In this document: positions 23,201-34,058 of the stretch, one piece after another
How the letters are laid out: every line of letters begins with the position of its first letter
How positions within the stretch are numbered: position 1 is the stretch's first letter
NCBI GenBank assembly: GCA_963995525.1
Contig: OZ023217.1
Location: 19,312,770-19,376,769, forward strand
Origin: Escarpia spicata
Lineage: Eukaryota > Annelida > Polychaeta > Sabellida > Siboglinidae
Direction: 5' to 3'
DNA: 64,000 nucleotides
Position numbers and translations under genes: made by a program
Notes under the pieces: generated by a model
What the model was told of the DNA's origin: nothing
What the model saw: only the letters and a program-made list of their open reading frames with translations
Database searches by the model: none

Positions 23201-26200
23201 GCTTGTCTCGTGTGTCCGCAGCAGTTCGTGCAGCGTACGTCGATGATAAAGCATGTGAAGCAGATGCACATGACACTGGAGAATACAGAGGAGATGTTGA
23301 AACTGCTCGAGGAAGACAAGATAGCACACGCCAAGCAGCTCAGTCCCATCACCGTCGAGTGCCCTGTGTGTAGCGTAGAGCAGCGCGGCAAACGGATCAT
23401 CACACACATGAAGAAGGTAACAATAATATTTGGAAACCGCATTCCCACCCTAACCTTCGATGGTCCCTGGCTTTAATGATGACTCTTATTTGTACCTGTT
23501 TACAATTTTGCCTAATGATTCTAGTATGTGGCGCCTCTGAGATCGGATTCATGGGGATATAGGTGCTATTGAAGTTTATTATTATAAAATTATTATATTT
23601 ATCGTTTGCTATAAAAACCCACGAATGACAATCCACAAAATCTCAAAGTGTCAGTTTTGTTTCGGTGTATTTGGCCTCCGTATGTTGTGCTTTTGGTTCA
23701 AGTACACCTTACGTTTGGTCCATAACCCCCTCTAGAAGTATATGTGAAAAGTAAGAATGGTATAAAATTTAATCATAAATGGCTTTGTAAATGACACAAA
23801 TCCAGTGATCGAAAAACAAATTTTTAAAAGGATTGGATCCCACCCACACCGAAAAAAATGACACTTGGAAACACTGTACACTCATTGCCTAGTTGTGGAC
23901 CTTTTATGTAATCCAAATTGACCCACCCATCCATGTCCAATTTAGTTTTGGATGATTGGAATTTATTACACATATATTAAATTTTACATATACATTGGAA
24001 CCTCATTATTAACGTCATCTTTGGCACTGGACAAAAGTGAACTGAATAACGAGTGGACTGTATTAGCTGGACAAATATCCTATGCGGAGTCGCACAATAC
24101 TGGGCCGAATTGGTGTCCTGTAACTTATGCTATATTTTGCTCCAAAACCTGCTTCTTTGTGGACAGTTCCTGTTTATAACATTTGTGCTGTATCTTAGGC
24201 CCATGACGAAAGAAGAGACCAAAAAAAATGCATTCTGCCTGTTTATTGTTGTTTTAAAAAGTTGTGGTTGTGGACAGTGTGGTAGATAACAGTGTCCACC
24301 ATTTCAGGTCCAGAGTGCTCTGATCATTCTTAGCATTTTAAAAGTCTTGGTTGGATTCTGATGCGGTACTAGCATACATCAGTCAAGCTAATTTTGATTT
24401 CTGAAGGGTTTCACATTCTCATATTTTAGTTAAAAGTAACTTACATCATGAACTTCATTTGGCATTGCGTCACATAACAGTGAGTACAGAGATCTTATCT
24501 TCTTCTTTAATTTTAGATGTAGATGTATCTTGGCTACCATCTAAGACAGTTTTTTATTTATTTTAATCACTGTTTTTTTGCACTTTTGTTTTTGGTGTCC
24601 AGTCCTCCCTTTTTGGCCCAGTATTGTGCGACTCCTCCTATACCTTACTGTATGTGAAAATAATTTAGAACTGTTCTAGGGTGTCCTTAATTTCGAGGTG
24701 ATGTATTACTGAGACCATAAAGCGAGGTTCCGCTGTCTGTAATATTATAATTATGCCCGGTATATAATATGAAGCCCCTAAGCTTGATCCTGTAATTTTG
24801 TTTTATTTTCACCAAGATGCACGCGAGCGAGCCAGAGTTTGAGCAGCTGTTTGAGCTGGCAAAGAACAAGTATTACTCGATCCGCTCGAAGCTGTCGCTG
24901 GCGCGTGAGCCGCCCGATCGCGTCAGCTGTCCATACTGCGGCCGCCAGTTCGCGCGGGTCAGCATGCGGGGTCACATCCGCTACCGTTGCCGTAGCAACA
25001 GCGAGCGCACCCGTCTGTACAACTGCCACCTGTGTGGGTATTGTACGCCATACGAGGATCATCTTCGCACGCACAAGCTGCAGCACCCGGTTGGAGTGAA
25101 GGGATTCGTGTGTCACGTGTGTGGCTGCACGTATCGGACACGAGCCGGGCTGATGGTGCACACGCGCATCAAACATAACATCATCAAGGAGAAGCCGCTG
25201 ATGGAGTTCCGCTGCTCCGTCTGTCACAAGACCTTCCACTACAGCACCCAGCTGACGAGACACATGTCTGTGCACAAAGGTGAGTTGTTAATGGGTGGTA
25301 CTAATTTTTATGTGACCTGCCCCAACGAACTGGGTATTAAATGGCACATGCCTATTCTGCATACGAGCCAAAAAGAAGCTGTCTAGGTCATGTCCCATAA
25401 ATGTTGTGATTTTGACAGAAATACACACCTTATAATCTCCTCTTGGAATGTCCGGTTTATTTTCCTTGACAAATAATCCCAAACTAATACAACACTACCG
25501 GTAACTACATGCTTTTATTTGGCACAATTTGCCTGTTTTTCTCAAAATGTAATTTTTTAAAGTTTGCTTCATTTTAAGAAATAACTAAAAAACTACAGTT
25601 GAAGATATTTGAACAAAGTGTAATTTTAAAGTTTACGTTCAGTGGAATCCAAAATATTCAAAACTCTATTTAACAATTTTGCAACTTAATACCCTCTTTG
25701 CTGTGACAGGTCATATAAGTGACGGTCGCAAATGTTCGGACTGGAAGGTACATTTCTCAAAACTGAGGAAAAGCCAAACTACATTCGCAAGGTTGAAACA
25801 ATAAATTTTCTTTTTCTGCATTTTAGAAACGCTAAACAATTTACTACAATTGAATATTTGAAAACTAAGTACCTCACTTTGATGTCAGCTTGCTCAAAAC
25901 TTATATGGGTCCATTCAACCACACATAACTTCGCAACAAATTGACTGATACGGGTGGATCAAATTTTGTTCTTAACATATTTTTTCTACAAACCACAATT
26001 AGCCAATGTTGATTATAAATATAAATTCTAAATATTCAGCTTTTCATCAGTTACTATATAATTAGTCAAATTTTTTTTTATCACTCACTCAATCTTCTTC
26101 GTGCCCTAGCACATAAGGCATCAACAAGAGAGCGCAACTGCTGGCGGTCGGCAGCCCGTGCTTTGATCGTACTCCATGTCAGCTGGCAGGCCTTCATTTC

Positions 26201-28195
26201 CTACTCCACTCTTCTTCTCCGTCGCTGTCTTCCATCCGCTGCCCAATGTAGGGCTACCTTTGGTAGTGTGCCTGTTGGCATTCTGCCCTAGCCATCTCCA
26301 TCTCCGTCTCTTGATCTTCATAGCCAGGGATGTTGAATCTGTCTGGCGAAGCAGCTCTTCATTGGTGATGGTGTTCGGGTAAAATGCCCCTATAATCTTC
26401 TAAGTCCAGGTCTTCAAAAATTGAGGTAAGTGTCCATCTCATGTTCCTGTTTCCCTCTTTAGTGATTTCTGTCATCAGCCAGTCAATGGCAAGGATGATC
26501 AGAAAGGGAGGTGGTGATACCTCAAAGGTGCTTCCTTTGGCCTATTTTGTCCCAGCCTCCCAGGTTGATGTGGAGATCCACTGCTCTTTCTTTGATCTTC
26601 TGTATCCTAGCATTGTTTTCCCTGCTTGCTCCATAGCCTTGTTGAAACTGTTTATTGTCATCTCTGTTTCCTCCTGCAGAATACTAAAATTGTTCTTCAG
26701 AGCAATTATGAACTGTTGCTTCGTTTCTGGGTTCTGTATCTTGTCTGTATCAAAGCTGTTGCTTCTTTTCTCCAGTTTTAGCCTTCCTCAGTTTCAGGGC
26801 GAGTTTTTCCACCAACAGGCTGTGGTCACTGCCAGCATCTGCTAGTCTCCTTGTTCTGACATCTTGTAGTGAGCGCCTCCATTTCCCGTTTATCAGGATG
26901 TGATTTATTTGGCTCTCAGTCTTGCCATCTGGAGATCTCCATGTCAGCTTGTGAATTGTCTTGTGTAGGTTCCTTCGATCACAAGGTCATTTCCCCCCAC
27001 ATAATGTCAGTAATGTCACACATTCTGCTGCCATTTTCAGTCATCCTGCCTGTTCCATGTTTGCCCATGATCCTCTCTCTGTCTGTGTTGTCCCTCCCCA
27101 CACGTGCATTGAAGTCCCCAAGAACCACTAGTACGTCATGTCGGGGATGTCTTCCAAAGCTGACTGAAGACTGTCATAGGTGTCTTTGTCCTCATCCTCT
27201 ACTTCTTCTTTTGGCACGTAGCAGATTACCACTGAAAGTTTGATAAATCTGGAGTTAAATCTAACATAAAAAAGTCTCTCACTGATTGGCTTCCATTCAA
27301 GAAGAGTGTTATTGTGCTTCCTCTGGGTGATCAGGGCCACTCCCTGTCGATGCTGGTTGTCTTATCTGCCAGACCATATTATGGTGATGATTCGTCTGAC
27401 ATATATGGAGAGGTTGCAAAAGTGGGAAGGGGGGAGTTGTGTAGAGGTAGGGGTAGTAGGCAGCAGAAGGGGAAAGGGTGAGGAGGGGGAGTTGTAGGTG
27501 GTGTTACAGATAGGGGGCTGTAATTGAAGCAATCCAGGAACACGGTCATCTTGTCAATTAGAAACTGTTATGAAATAAATGGTTTAAATTGCTGTGACAA
27601 TTATTGTGTTTACGATTCAGTGGAGCGTGACTTCGAGTGCAGTTTGTGCTCACGAACCTTTAAGGACGAGGTTACGCTGAAACGACACCGGAAGACGTTC
27701 CACTTCAACGAATACCGCTATCACTGCGACAAATGTGGCCACGGTGTCGAGAAACGACAGTATCTGGAGCGACACAAGTGCGGACGGGTACGACAACACA
27801 AGAACCGAGTCATCGTCAAACGTGACACCGAAATCACCGACACCATGACAGAGCCCGTGCCTCCGGAAGAACAAACTGTGTCAGTGTTTATCGACGAGAA
27901 CGGGGTCTGTAGTGCGATTTCCGGCAACAGCATTGCACTAGCTATGGATACAGTCAGTGCAGTGGCAAGCACTGTGAACCTGGGGGCCATCTCACAGTGG
28001 CCAGGAAGTGGTGTGGAGATGACCCCCAAGGGGATCCAGCAAGAACAGTTGTTGTTTGTGACAGGAGACGACACGACTGTGGCACCAGAGATGGTTTATG
28101 AGGAGGTGGTGATACCTCAGAGTGCTGTCCTCACTATGATTTGTGAGGCAGCCAGCACTGGTGAGGAGAACGTCAATGCACTCGTCATTGAATAA
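20295..28195 (+). CDS. C2H2 zinc-finger protein, nine fingers (five coding exons)
   Basis: Exons are 20264-20418 (coding from 20295), 20957-21019, 22224-23416, 24817-25279 and 27621-28195. They have GT-AG borders and phases 1, 1, 0, 1; from 20295 they give 2418 bases, or 805 residues plus TAA. The N-terminal about 295 residues lack a domain I recognise and include an acidic, Ser/Thr-rich stretch. C2H2 fingers begin at Cys 296, 390, 442, 498 and then in series through exon 4, with two more in exon 5 from Cys 621. Finger 3 is split: its first His lies in THMKK at the end of exon 3, and its second is residue 2 of exon 4 (MH). Isolated plus clustered fingers suggest a nuclear DNA- or RNA-binding regulator; the target is unknown. 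The C-terminal about 130 residues are acidic and finger-free. AATAAA signals occur at 28704 and 28722. The true N-terminus may lie further upstream. Confidence 0.9.
21020..22223 (+). other. Zinc-finger gene intron 2
   Basis: It contains a LINE C-terminal fragment (21110-21575), then a short tandem duplication at about 21606-21685 of GAGAGTAATAAATCGCTCCC plus CTGAAAGCTCTAAG. The distal part up to the acceptor TTTCTGTTGCAG has no recognised feature. Confidence 0.6.
21110..21575 (+). mobile_element. LINE C-terminal fragment
   Basis: One frame reads CYIEPLLLYGCESWTITK, then TEMWFLRRMLRV, RTQQARFIGHVMRKKKLEH, TTGKIEGKRFRGRQR. This is the canonical C-terminal region of CR1/RTE-like endonuclease-reverse transcriptases, in the same orientation as the host gene. 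It ends with a short (GAA)n tail typical of such insertions. There is one in-frame stop after RVP. Confidence 0.85.
23417..24816 (+). other. Zinc-finger gene intron 3
   Basis: Apart from the inverted-repeat MITE at 23991-24745, it is AT-rich with no recognised element. The acceptor is TTTCACCAAG at 24807-24816. Confidence 0.55.
23991..24745. mobile_element. Pogo/Tigger-like MITE with long inverted repeats
   Basis: The left end has ATTGGAACCTCATTATTAA and the right end, inverted, CAGCGGAACCTCGCTTTATG. These resemble the CAGTGGAACCTC ends of pogo-type MITEs. A second inner inverted pair, GTCGCACAATACTGGGCC at about 24090 and its complement at about 24617, makes the element fold back over more than 100 bases. 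No ORF matches a transposase. The exact ends are uncertain. Confidence 0.6.
25280..27620 (+). other. Zinc-finger gene intron 4
   Basis: It holds the internally deleted minus-strand LINE (26085-27400). Bases 25385-26084 and 27401-27620 have no recognised feature apart from a G-rich patch at about 27420-27520. The in-frame extension of exon 4 past its donor to 25386 looks like intron read-through only. Confidence 0.55.
26085..27400 (-). mobile_element. Internally deleted LINE (endonuclease plus C-terminal tail)
   Basis: On the minus strand, 27340-27128 reads LLEWKPISERLFYVRFNSRF and continues into KLSVVICYVP. Then, after a frameshift, it reads LGDFNARVGRDN and KHGTGRMTENGS: the endonuclease with its GDFNARVG catalytic block. 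The distal end (26321 to about 26085) reads IKRRRWRWLGQNA and, in another frame, RQQLRSLVDALCARARRRL, the polyprotein tail. The RT domain between them is missing. Confidence 0.85.
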
Positions 28196-28255
28196 CACAA
28201 CTCTATGGTTGCACATTGTTGGCCAATACTCTGTGTGACGTTTATGCAATGAATA

Positions 28256-28425
28256 CAGTGGAACCTCGTTAAACATAAACCGGAAATCCAGACATAATTT
28301 TACGGGAAGAAAATCTCCAAATGCTAATACAGGGTCGGGGGGACAACCCTGTTGTGTGCATGATTCGTTTATTAATTTGGACATGTGTTGGAGATAAAGG
28401 TGTCTCGGTTAATGAGGTTCCACTG
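28256..28425. mobile_element. Pogo/Tigger-like MITE, 170 bp, in the zinc-finger 3' UTR
   Basis: The terminal inverted repeats are CAGTGGAACCTCGTTAAAC on the left and, inverted, CAGTGGAACCTCATTAACC on the right. TA precedes the left end; the right flank reads TTTA. The element begins 60 bases after the stop codon and precedes the AATAAA signals at 28704 and 28722, so it is probably transcribed as part of the 3' UTR. Confidence 0.8.
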
Positions 28426-28739
28426 TTTATATAGAGATAAGACAAACACTCTTGAAATGTCATATAATTATATACATTAATCAACTGTCATATCTTAAAA
28501 ACTACCTGTCCTATCTTAAAAACTACCTGTCCTATCTTGACCAAATAATATTCTGTTTGTATAACACTTTTTAACAGTAACCATGATAAACAGATAGTTC
28601 TTGGAAATTCTGACGGGTGGTTTGTGGAAAGTCACACGGAAAATTGAATTCATACATTTCCATTTTTGTTATTTATTTTAACAAATAATATATTAAATTG
28701 TGCAATAAAGTAGTTTGGCTGAATAAAGAATTTTTAGAA

Positions 28740-29159
28740 AAATATAATTTTTAGTACTAATTTATTATAATTGTTATGTAAATTAATATTCAAAATTCAT
28801 TTTTAGCAAAAGAATTATGCGTTTTTAGACCAAAACCACTCCTTCAGGCTTACCAAGTATCATCTGGTTACCATGGTTACTGTAATGCAAATGTATTATT
28901 ATCTGACATTTTTTCAGTCAGAAATCATCAAATACACTGGTCAAAGTAGGACAAGTACTTGTTAAGATTGACAGTTCAGTTAATAAAAGATGACATTTCA
29001 TGAGGATCCTGTCTTTAAAAACATGCCTACATATAAGTTAGCACTTTGCATGTTCCTAGATTATATGTACTTTCAATTCAGTTTTCACTCGTGTGAATTA
29101 CAGTCTGAAGAATTAATGTTTAATCTGGTTGTGGTACATGTTCAAAAATCTCACATAGC
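28740..29159. other. Unassigned AT-rich sequence
   Basis: No gene or recognised element. The ORF at 28990-29241 has no identifiable domain and runs into the inverted esterase flank. Confidence 0.4.
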
Positions 29160-29650
29160 ATTATGCACTATTAATGTTTGTGCACAGTTATTGCTGATGC
29201 GAGAAAGCATGCATGAAATTGATTATGTTTGTGTCAATTAAATATATTTCCAAAATTCATCCAAAGCTGTAGACTTTCTTCAGATGCACTGAACTAATAC
29301 ATTTGATGCTAGGAAGCAGGCACAAGATTATGCTGTTTATGTTAACTAAATATATTTCAAAACGACACCTAAAGATGTATAATCTTCAGATATATAGTTT
29401 GTTGAACTACATTTCAAACTACTGGCAGTAGGCTTTTTAGAGATTTTTAGTAAGAAATCTCACATTTTCATCAAGAGTTTGATCTGCCTCTGGGAAGATC
29501 TTCCGGCGCGTTTCGTATATATGTTTAGCTTGAGCATGATCAGGCGTGACTGACGCGTTGAGTGTGGTACCTGCACTTTGTTGGTCTAGGCGGTTACTTC
29601 TGCCATTGTACTCACGTGTCGGTTCCAGTCCCAGTGTTGTTGAGAGAAAT
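29160..29650 (-). pseudogene. Inverted fragment of the AADAC-like esterase 3' end
   Basis: On the minus strand, the segment whose stop codon is at 29439-29437 encodes FPEADQTLDENVRFLTKNL followed by TAA. The real exon 6 ends IPEADQTLDAILRFLANNL. DNA matching extends through the stop and the following CTCTAAAAAGCCTACTGCCA and then through about 270 bases of 3' flank, including two copies of an AAATATATTTAATTGACA-type unit. Upstream the similarity fades: the region aligned to the catalytic His has no GxH motif, and an in-frame stop appears near 29677. It is a non-functional partial copy, or the end of a strongly diverged paralog whose other exons are not visible. Confidence 0.75.
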
Positions 29651-29679
29651 ACTCTGTCCCCGAGTCTTTGTTCGATTCA

Positions 29680-30953
29680 GGAATGCCGTGCGGTAATAGA
29701 CGACTTCGTCGGCTGCACTGGCCCTGTGCATGTATTGCATCACGCGAGACCTTGTTGTCGTCTACAAGTCGAGTCACCTGTTTCTCAGTGGCCAGTATTG
29801 TCTTCACACCTTATCCATTTTCAGTGGCACACGAGTCACAATTTGTTCTTTGTGTTGTCCAACAGTCCAACCGTAAAAATATTTTACACAAGAGTGTCCA
29901 TGAAGCTGGGATCTTTCAAGAATTATGTTACAATAACCCAGCTTTTTCTTGACTATCCCAGGGGTATGTGAGACGTCTTGCAGGAGGTATGCGACGATTT
30001 GGCGAAATCTTAGGATTTCTGCTAATGTTGTTCGTGAGTTACATCAAAAACAGGGACAGTAATTAAGCATTCCTGTTTTTAATCTTTTGGAATTCACTAC
30101 AAATAGATACAATGTTTTTGAAAATGTTTCCAAATTTTTTGAAATCAAGGGACTATAGTTTGAAAGCTAACGAGGTACCGGTCATATATAATATGATAAT
30201 CATTCGAGTTTTCAGGCCAGAGTGATTGAGCTGAATCTTAATTCATGCAATGATAGTTCACTGCCTGATTGCTCTCGCACATAAAAATCATGTCCTACCC
30301 AGGCCTGGGGTAATAGTAATATGTAATAGTGAGTAACTATTAAAAATATTGAAGTAATAGTAATAGGTTGAGCAAAAACTCAATGTAATAGTAATAGGGA
30401 GCGATGTAATAGTAATTGACCTACATATAGTATTACTTTTATATTACTATTGAACATTTAAACCATATTTCAGCTACGTAACAATTCCATTTGATTAGGT
30501 TGTAGACTCAACACCTTCAGCATGGCCCTGGTGAAGTTTTACCCTAGTTTTATGAGCATTTACATAGCAAGATACACTGGTACAGTGTGACTGCTGCATT
30601 GACTAAAATTATTAAACTGGGCTTTCACTGCTTTGAAGCCAGTTCTGCCAAGTTGCCAACTACCCTTTTCAAGTAAACCTATGGGTTTAGTGACTGCCTC
30701 CATGGTGCACACAATTCAGCCTAAACTACAGTGGGTGTGAAAAACGTTGATGTATTTGTACTTGAGCCAATAATTAACTGTCCACCAAGCACCAAGCAGC
30801 AGTAGAGCAATGTGGTTTAATTAGACTAATATAATCCACCAAGTTATGTGGCATTGACTATTGCTTTTGTGTTTCATTCCAGTATGGTATTTAAATATAA
30901 AATGGAACATATATGTTCTATCCTTAGTCAATGTAGTTAGTAGATTGTATTAA
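29680..30953. other. Unassigned stretch before the Tigger fragment
   Basis: No gene is recognised. It includes the TAATAG-rich hAT-like terminus at about 30307-30460. The ORF 29546-29971 overlaps the inverted esterase fragment and shows no domain. Confidence 0.4.
30307..30460. mobile_element. Possible hAT-like terminus with reiterated TAATAG motif
   Basis: It starts CAGGCCTGGGGTAATAGTAA and continues with many GTAATAGTAAT words, then reversed ATATTACTAT words near 30430-30455. The layout (CAG-R-CCTG-GG plus a short reiterated motif) matches the segment at 16181 and recalls the intact hAT element at 51534. Exact ends and target duplication were not found. Confidence 0.35.
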
Positions 30954-31975
30954 ATATGGTATATTCCATATGTTGTTGACGACTGGGCAAAGCGTTTGCC
31001 TGCGGTGACGGAGGGCTACGACCTGGCCGACATCTACAATATGGACGAGACAGGACTCTATTACCGTGCCCTGCCAAACAGGTCAATGGTAATTAAGGGG
31101 GATCCTCGGAAAGGAATCAAGACGTCCAAGGAGAGAGTCACCGTCTTGTTGGCATGTTCGGCCACAGGCGAGAAGCTTACACCGCTGGTGATCGGGAAGG
31201 CAGCCAACCCAAGATGCTTCCATGGCTTGGACAAGGCACTGCTTCCGGTCATTTATCGTGCAAACAGGAAAGCTTGGATGACAAGCATTCTCTTCACCGA
31301 GTGGCTCGAGCGGCTAAACGGAAAGATGAAGTTGCAGCAACGTCACATCTTGATGTTTGTGGACAACTGTGGTGCCCACCCCGACCTCAAGTTGTCAAAC
31401 ATCAAACTCGTGTTTCTGCCTCCAAACACGACATCACGTCTCCAGCCTTGCGATGCTGGCATCATCGCGACAATGAAGGCTCAGTACAGGAAGCGGCTGG
31501 TGCGGCATGTTTTGGGTGATGTGTCATGGGACGACTATGTCACCATGGACGACGGGATGTTCACAATGAACACTGTTGGCGACAACTGGGAGGCTGTGAT
31601 TGTCGCCCAGGCACGAGGAGAGTCGTTGAAGGAGGAGGCGGATGACAGCGAAGACGATGAACCAGAAACACTCCCTGTTATCACAGCGAGGGACGCATTG
31701 CTGCAGATCAAGGACATTGTTGGCTTCGCTCTGAGTGCAAACGATGCACCACTGCTGGACGCAGCATCGACGGTGCAGGACTTGCTGCAGGGACACTGCA
31801 TTAGGCAAGCTGCCCTTGCAGAGCAGACGGCCATTAGATTTCTTCAAGCCGCAGTGAGCTGTCATGTCGTAATGAACACTGATGTTGACTTTTTGACATG
31901 TGGTGGGCGTAATTGTTTGATTTTGTATTATTCATACAGGTGTATTTATTTTTTATATAAAATGTGTGATGTTTA
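30954..31975 (+). pseudogene. 5'-truncated pogo/Tigger transposase
   Basis: A long open frame encodes the DDE_1 catalytic domain: IYNMDETGLYYR (first Asp), KAWMTSILFTEWLERL, HILMFVDNCGAHP (second Asp), LVFLPPNTTSRLQPCDAGII (third Asp). It ends with an acidic tail. These are the transposases of Tigger-type elements, relatives of CENP-B and jerky. The N-terminal Psq and CENPB helix-turn-helix DNA-binding domains are missing; the open frame begins just after a TAA at 30951 and has no early ATG. The last about 30 residues look like read-through into AT-rich flank. The catalytic frame is intact over about 300 codons, which suggests fairly recent truncation or some constraint. No flanking inverted repeats were found. 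Confidence 0.88.
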
Positions 31976-33891
31976 AAATGTGTTTGTTTCTTATTTGTAG
32001 TGCACATACCTCACTTATTTTTTTATTATGAAAATGGTGTAGTAGAAATTATGTTGCTGCCGAGCCGCCATAACTTGAGCCGCTGTCTCATCTTCATCAA
32101 CCGAGAGCATTGTTGTGAGCCTTCTTGACAAAGACCAGGAGGCGACCATGCAAACAGATGAAGAACTGTGCAAGCTTTCACGACGACAGATATGTCCTCT
32201 TACGGTAATTAATGTTATTTGATCCTTTCTAATTATGTTTTCATTGACGTGTCTATTTAAGGGATTTTCTCAGAACGTCGATGTCTGATATCAGACGAAA
32301 GTACTTTCGTTTGGGGAAGGGAGTCTGATCATTATCTGGTGTCGGACATTGGTATTTATGCAATGGATCAATGACGATAATCTCAATGTCAGCTATTTTT
32401 TTATAAAAAAGGTTCAGTATGAGAATTGTATTTACTTTTGATAAGAATTAAGTTAATATGAGATAATAATAGTGTGTTATATAAGAAAACATTTATTTCT
32501 AGAGAAATATTTTAGTTTGTATAAGATGCTGACAGTTTGGGAACACTTGTTTGATATTATTCAGTTTATTTGTTTTGCAGTTTAAATTTGTGTCTAAAGA
32601 CAGTCCTAAAATTGGAATTATTCCACTCTTTCAATGATTGTACATTATTACCAAATGTATTTGGCATATGAAAATCCGTATGCCTACTATGTTTAGGTTT
32701 GTTTCTGTTTAATGATAGTTTAAATCAACCAAATGTCTCCTGAATTCTCACCAGCCAGTGGGTGCTGCTGATTAGATTACATAAGTCTTAGTACCCTCTG
32801 GACTATTACCTTGCTGAAACATGAAACACATCCAATCACCTCATTGCCTTTTATGGCTTTTAAGTTTGACCAATTTAGATTTGGACCAAACATGGCTGAT
32901 ATTGCATGTAATGTTTGGGAAGTAAAAGTAATTGGCAAAAAACATAAGTTTAACTAATTTCAATTTGGGCCAATCGTAGCTGATATTACATGTAATGTTC
33001 AAGACATAAAAAGTCATTGGTAGAAAACAAGGTTGAAGAAGTAAAAGTAATTATTAGAAAACACACTACCATTGAGACTGGCTCTTGGGGACGATCCATG
33101 TTAATAAGATCTTGGTTTTCAAGTGTTTGTCCTGTGTTAGGTGACACTAGCTGTCTATCCTGATTGGCCATGTCCTTTTAATTCTGCACTAATTGACCAA
33201 TCAATGTTTGTTGTTGTGTCATGTTTCAGGCCTGTGTCAGATGCAACACAAGAAGCTGCTGATAGCTGTAGCATAAGCTTATGACCAAAGTATCTCTTCC
33301 TTTTCTACAGAGCTAATCTTTCTTCCTCGACTATGACAGGCTCAAGAGCATTGTGCTTGATTCTCTATTGAATAATAAAACCTACATCACCATTTCCTTG
33401 TTGTAGATATTTGTGTTGCAAACATTCATAGCTGTGTTACTTTTACTGAATCAATTATTGTTCCATTTGGCTTTGTGGAAGAACTCTTTTAATAGCTATG
33501 TACTTGGCTAAAGATCCATTTATGTAAGTAATTTCTGTCTGATTATGTCATGCCACATTGTGGTACAGTAAAATCGGAAACAAAAGTTTGTAAACACTCA
33601 TGAGAACAATTTAAAAAATCTTTTTTGGGTAAGGTTTTTGTACAACATAAAAAAAGTTAAATAAATCAACGTTAAGCATCCTAGTATGTGCACACGGCCA
33701 GTGGTGACTGGAGCCAATAACATGTCTTTTATGCCTGCCTAGTGATAAACATTTTTCTTGCTGCATACCTTTTGTGATGTTAGCATCTAACACCCACACA
33801 AAGTGCTTTTTAAGTACTAAAACAATGTTTGAATAAAATATAATTATATGTTTAATGGTACATATTTATCAAACATAGTCAAATTTACTTA
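31976..33891. other. Unassigned stretch with a MITE remnant
   Basis: Bases about 32261-32400 start GGGATTTTCTCAGAACGTCG and resemble the left end of the Harbinger-type MITE at 33892, including CAGAACGTCGATGT. The matching right end is decayed. The remainder is AT-rich with no coding signal. Confidence 0.45.
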
Positions 33892-34055
33892 GGGATCATC
33901 TCAGAACGTCGATGTGAAATATCAGACATTATTTTCATCTGGCCTCAGCCCTGTGCCCCCTGAGACCAAAGTGTGTAAACATAGATATGATGATATCAGT
34001 ATCGGTCAGAAACATAAAATATGCCTCGGACCCATCAACATTCTGAGATGATGCC
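33892..34055. mobile_element. PIF/Harbinger-type MITE, 164 bp, TSD TTA
   Basis: Terminal inverted repeats: GGGATCATCTCAGAA (left) and its near-complement TTCTGAGATGATGCC (right), extending to CGTCGATG/CATCAACA. Both ends are flanked by TTA (33889-33891 and 34056-34058), the three-base TWA duplication characteristic of PIF/Harbinger. There is no ORF. A decayed relative lies at 32261. Confidence 0.8.
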
Positions 34056-34058
34056 TTA

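Noticed and set aside
22177..23448. Minus-strand ORFs over the large zinc-finger exon
   Set aside because: Shadows of the + strand coding exon, which has splice sites and finger motifs.
24839..25275. ORFs overlapping zinc-finger exon 4 in other frames
   Set aside because: GC-rich exon shadows; only the frame with CxxC...HxxxH motifs is supported.
26441..27243. + strand ORFs of 124-134 codons
   Set aside because: Antisense of the minus-strand LINE endonuclease (GDFNARVG on the other strand).
29546..29971. 141-codon + strand ORF
   Set aside because: Overlaps the inverted esterase fragment and has no recognisable domain.
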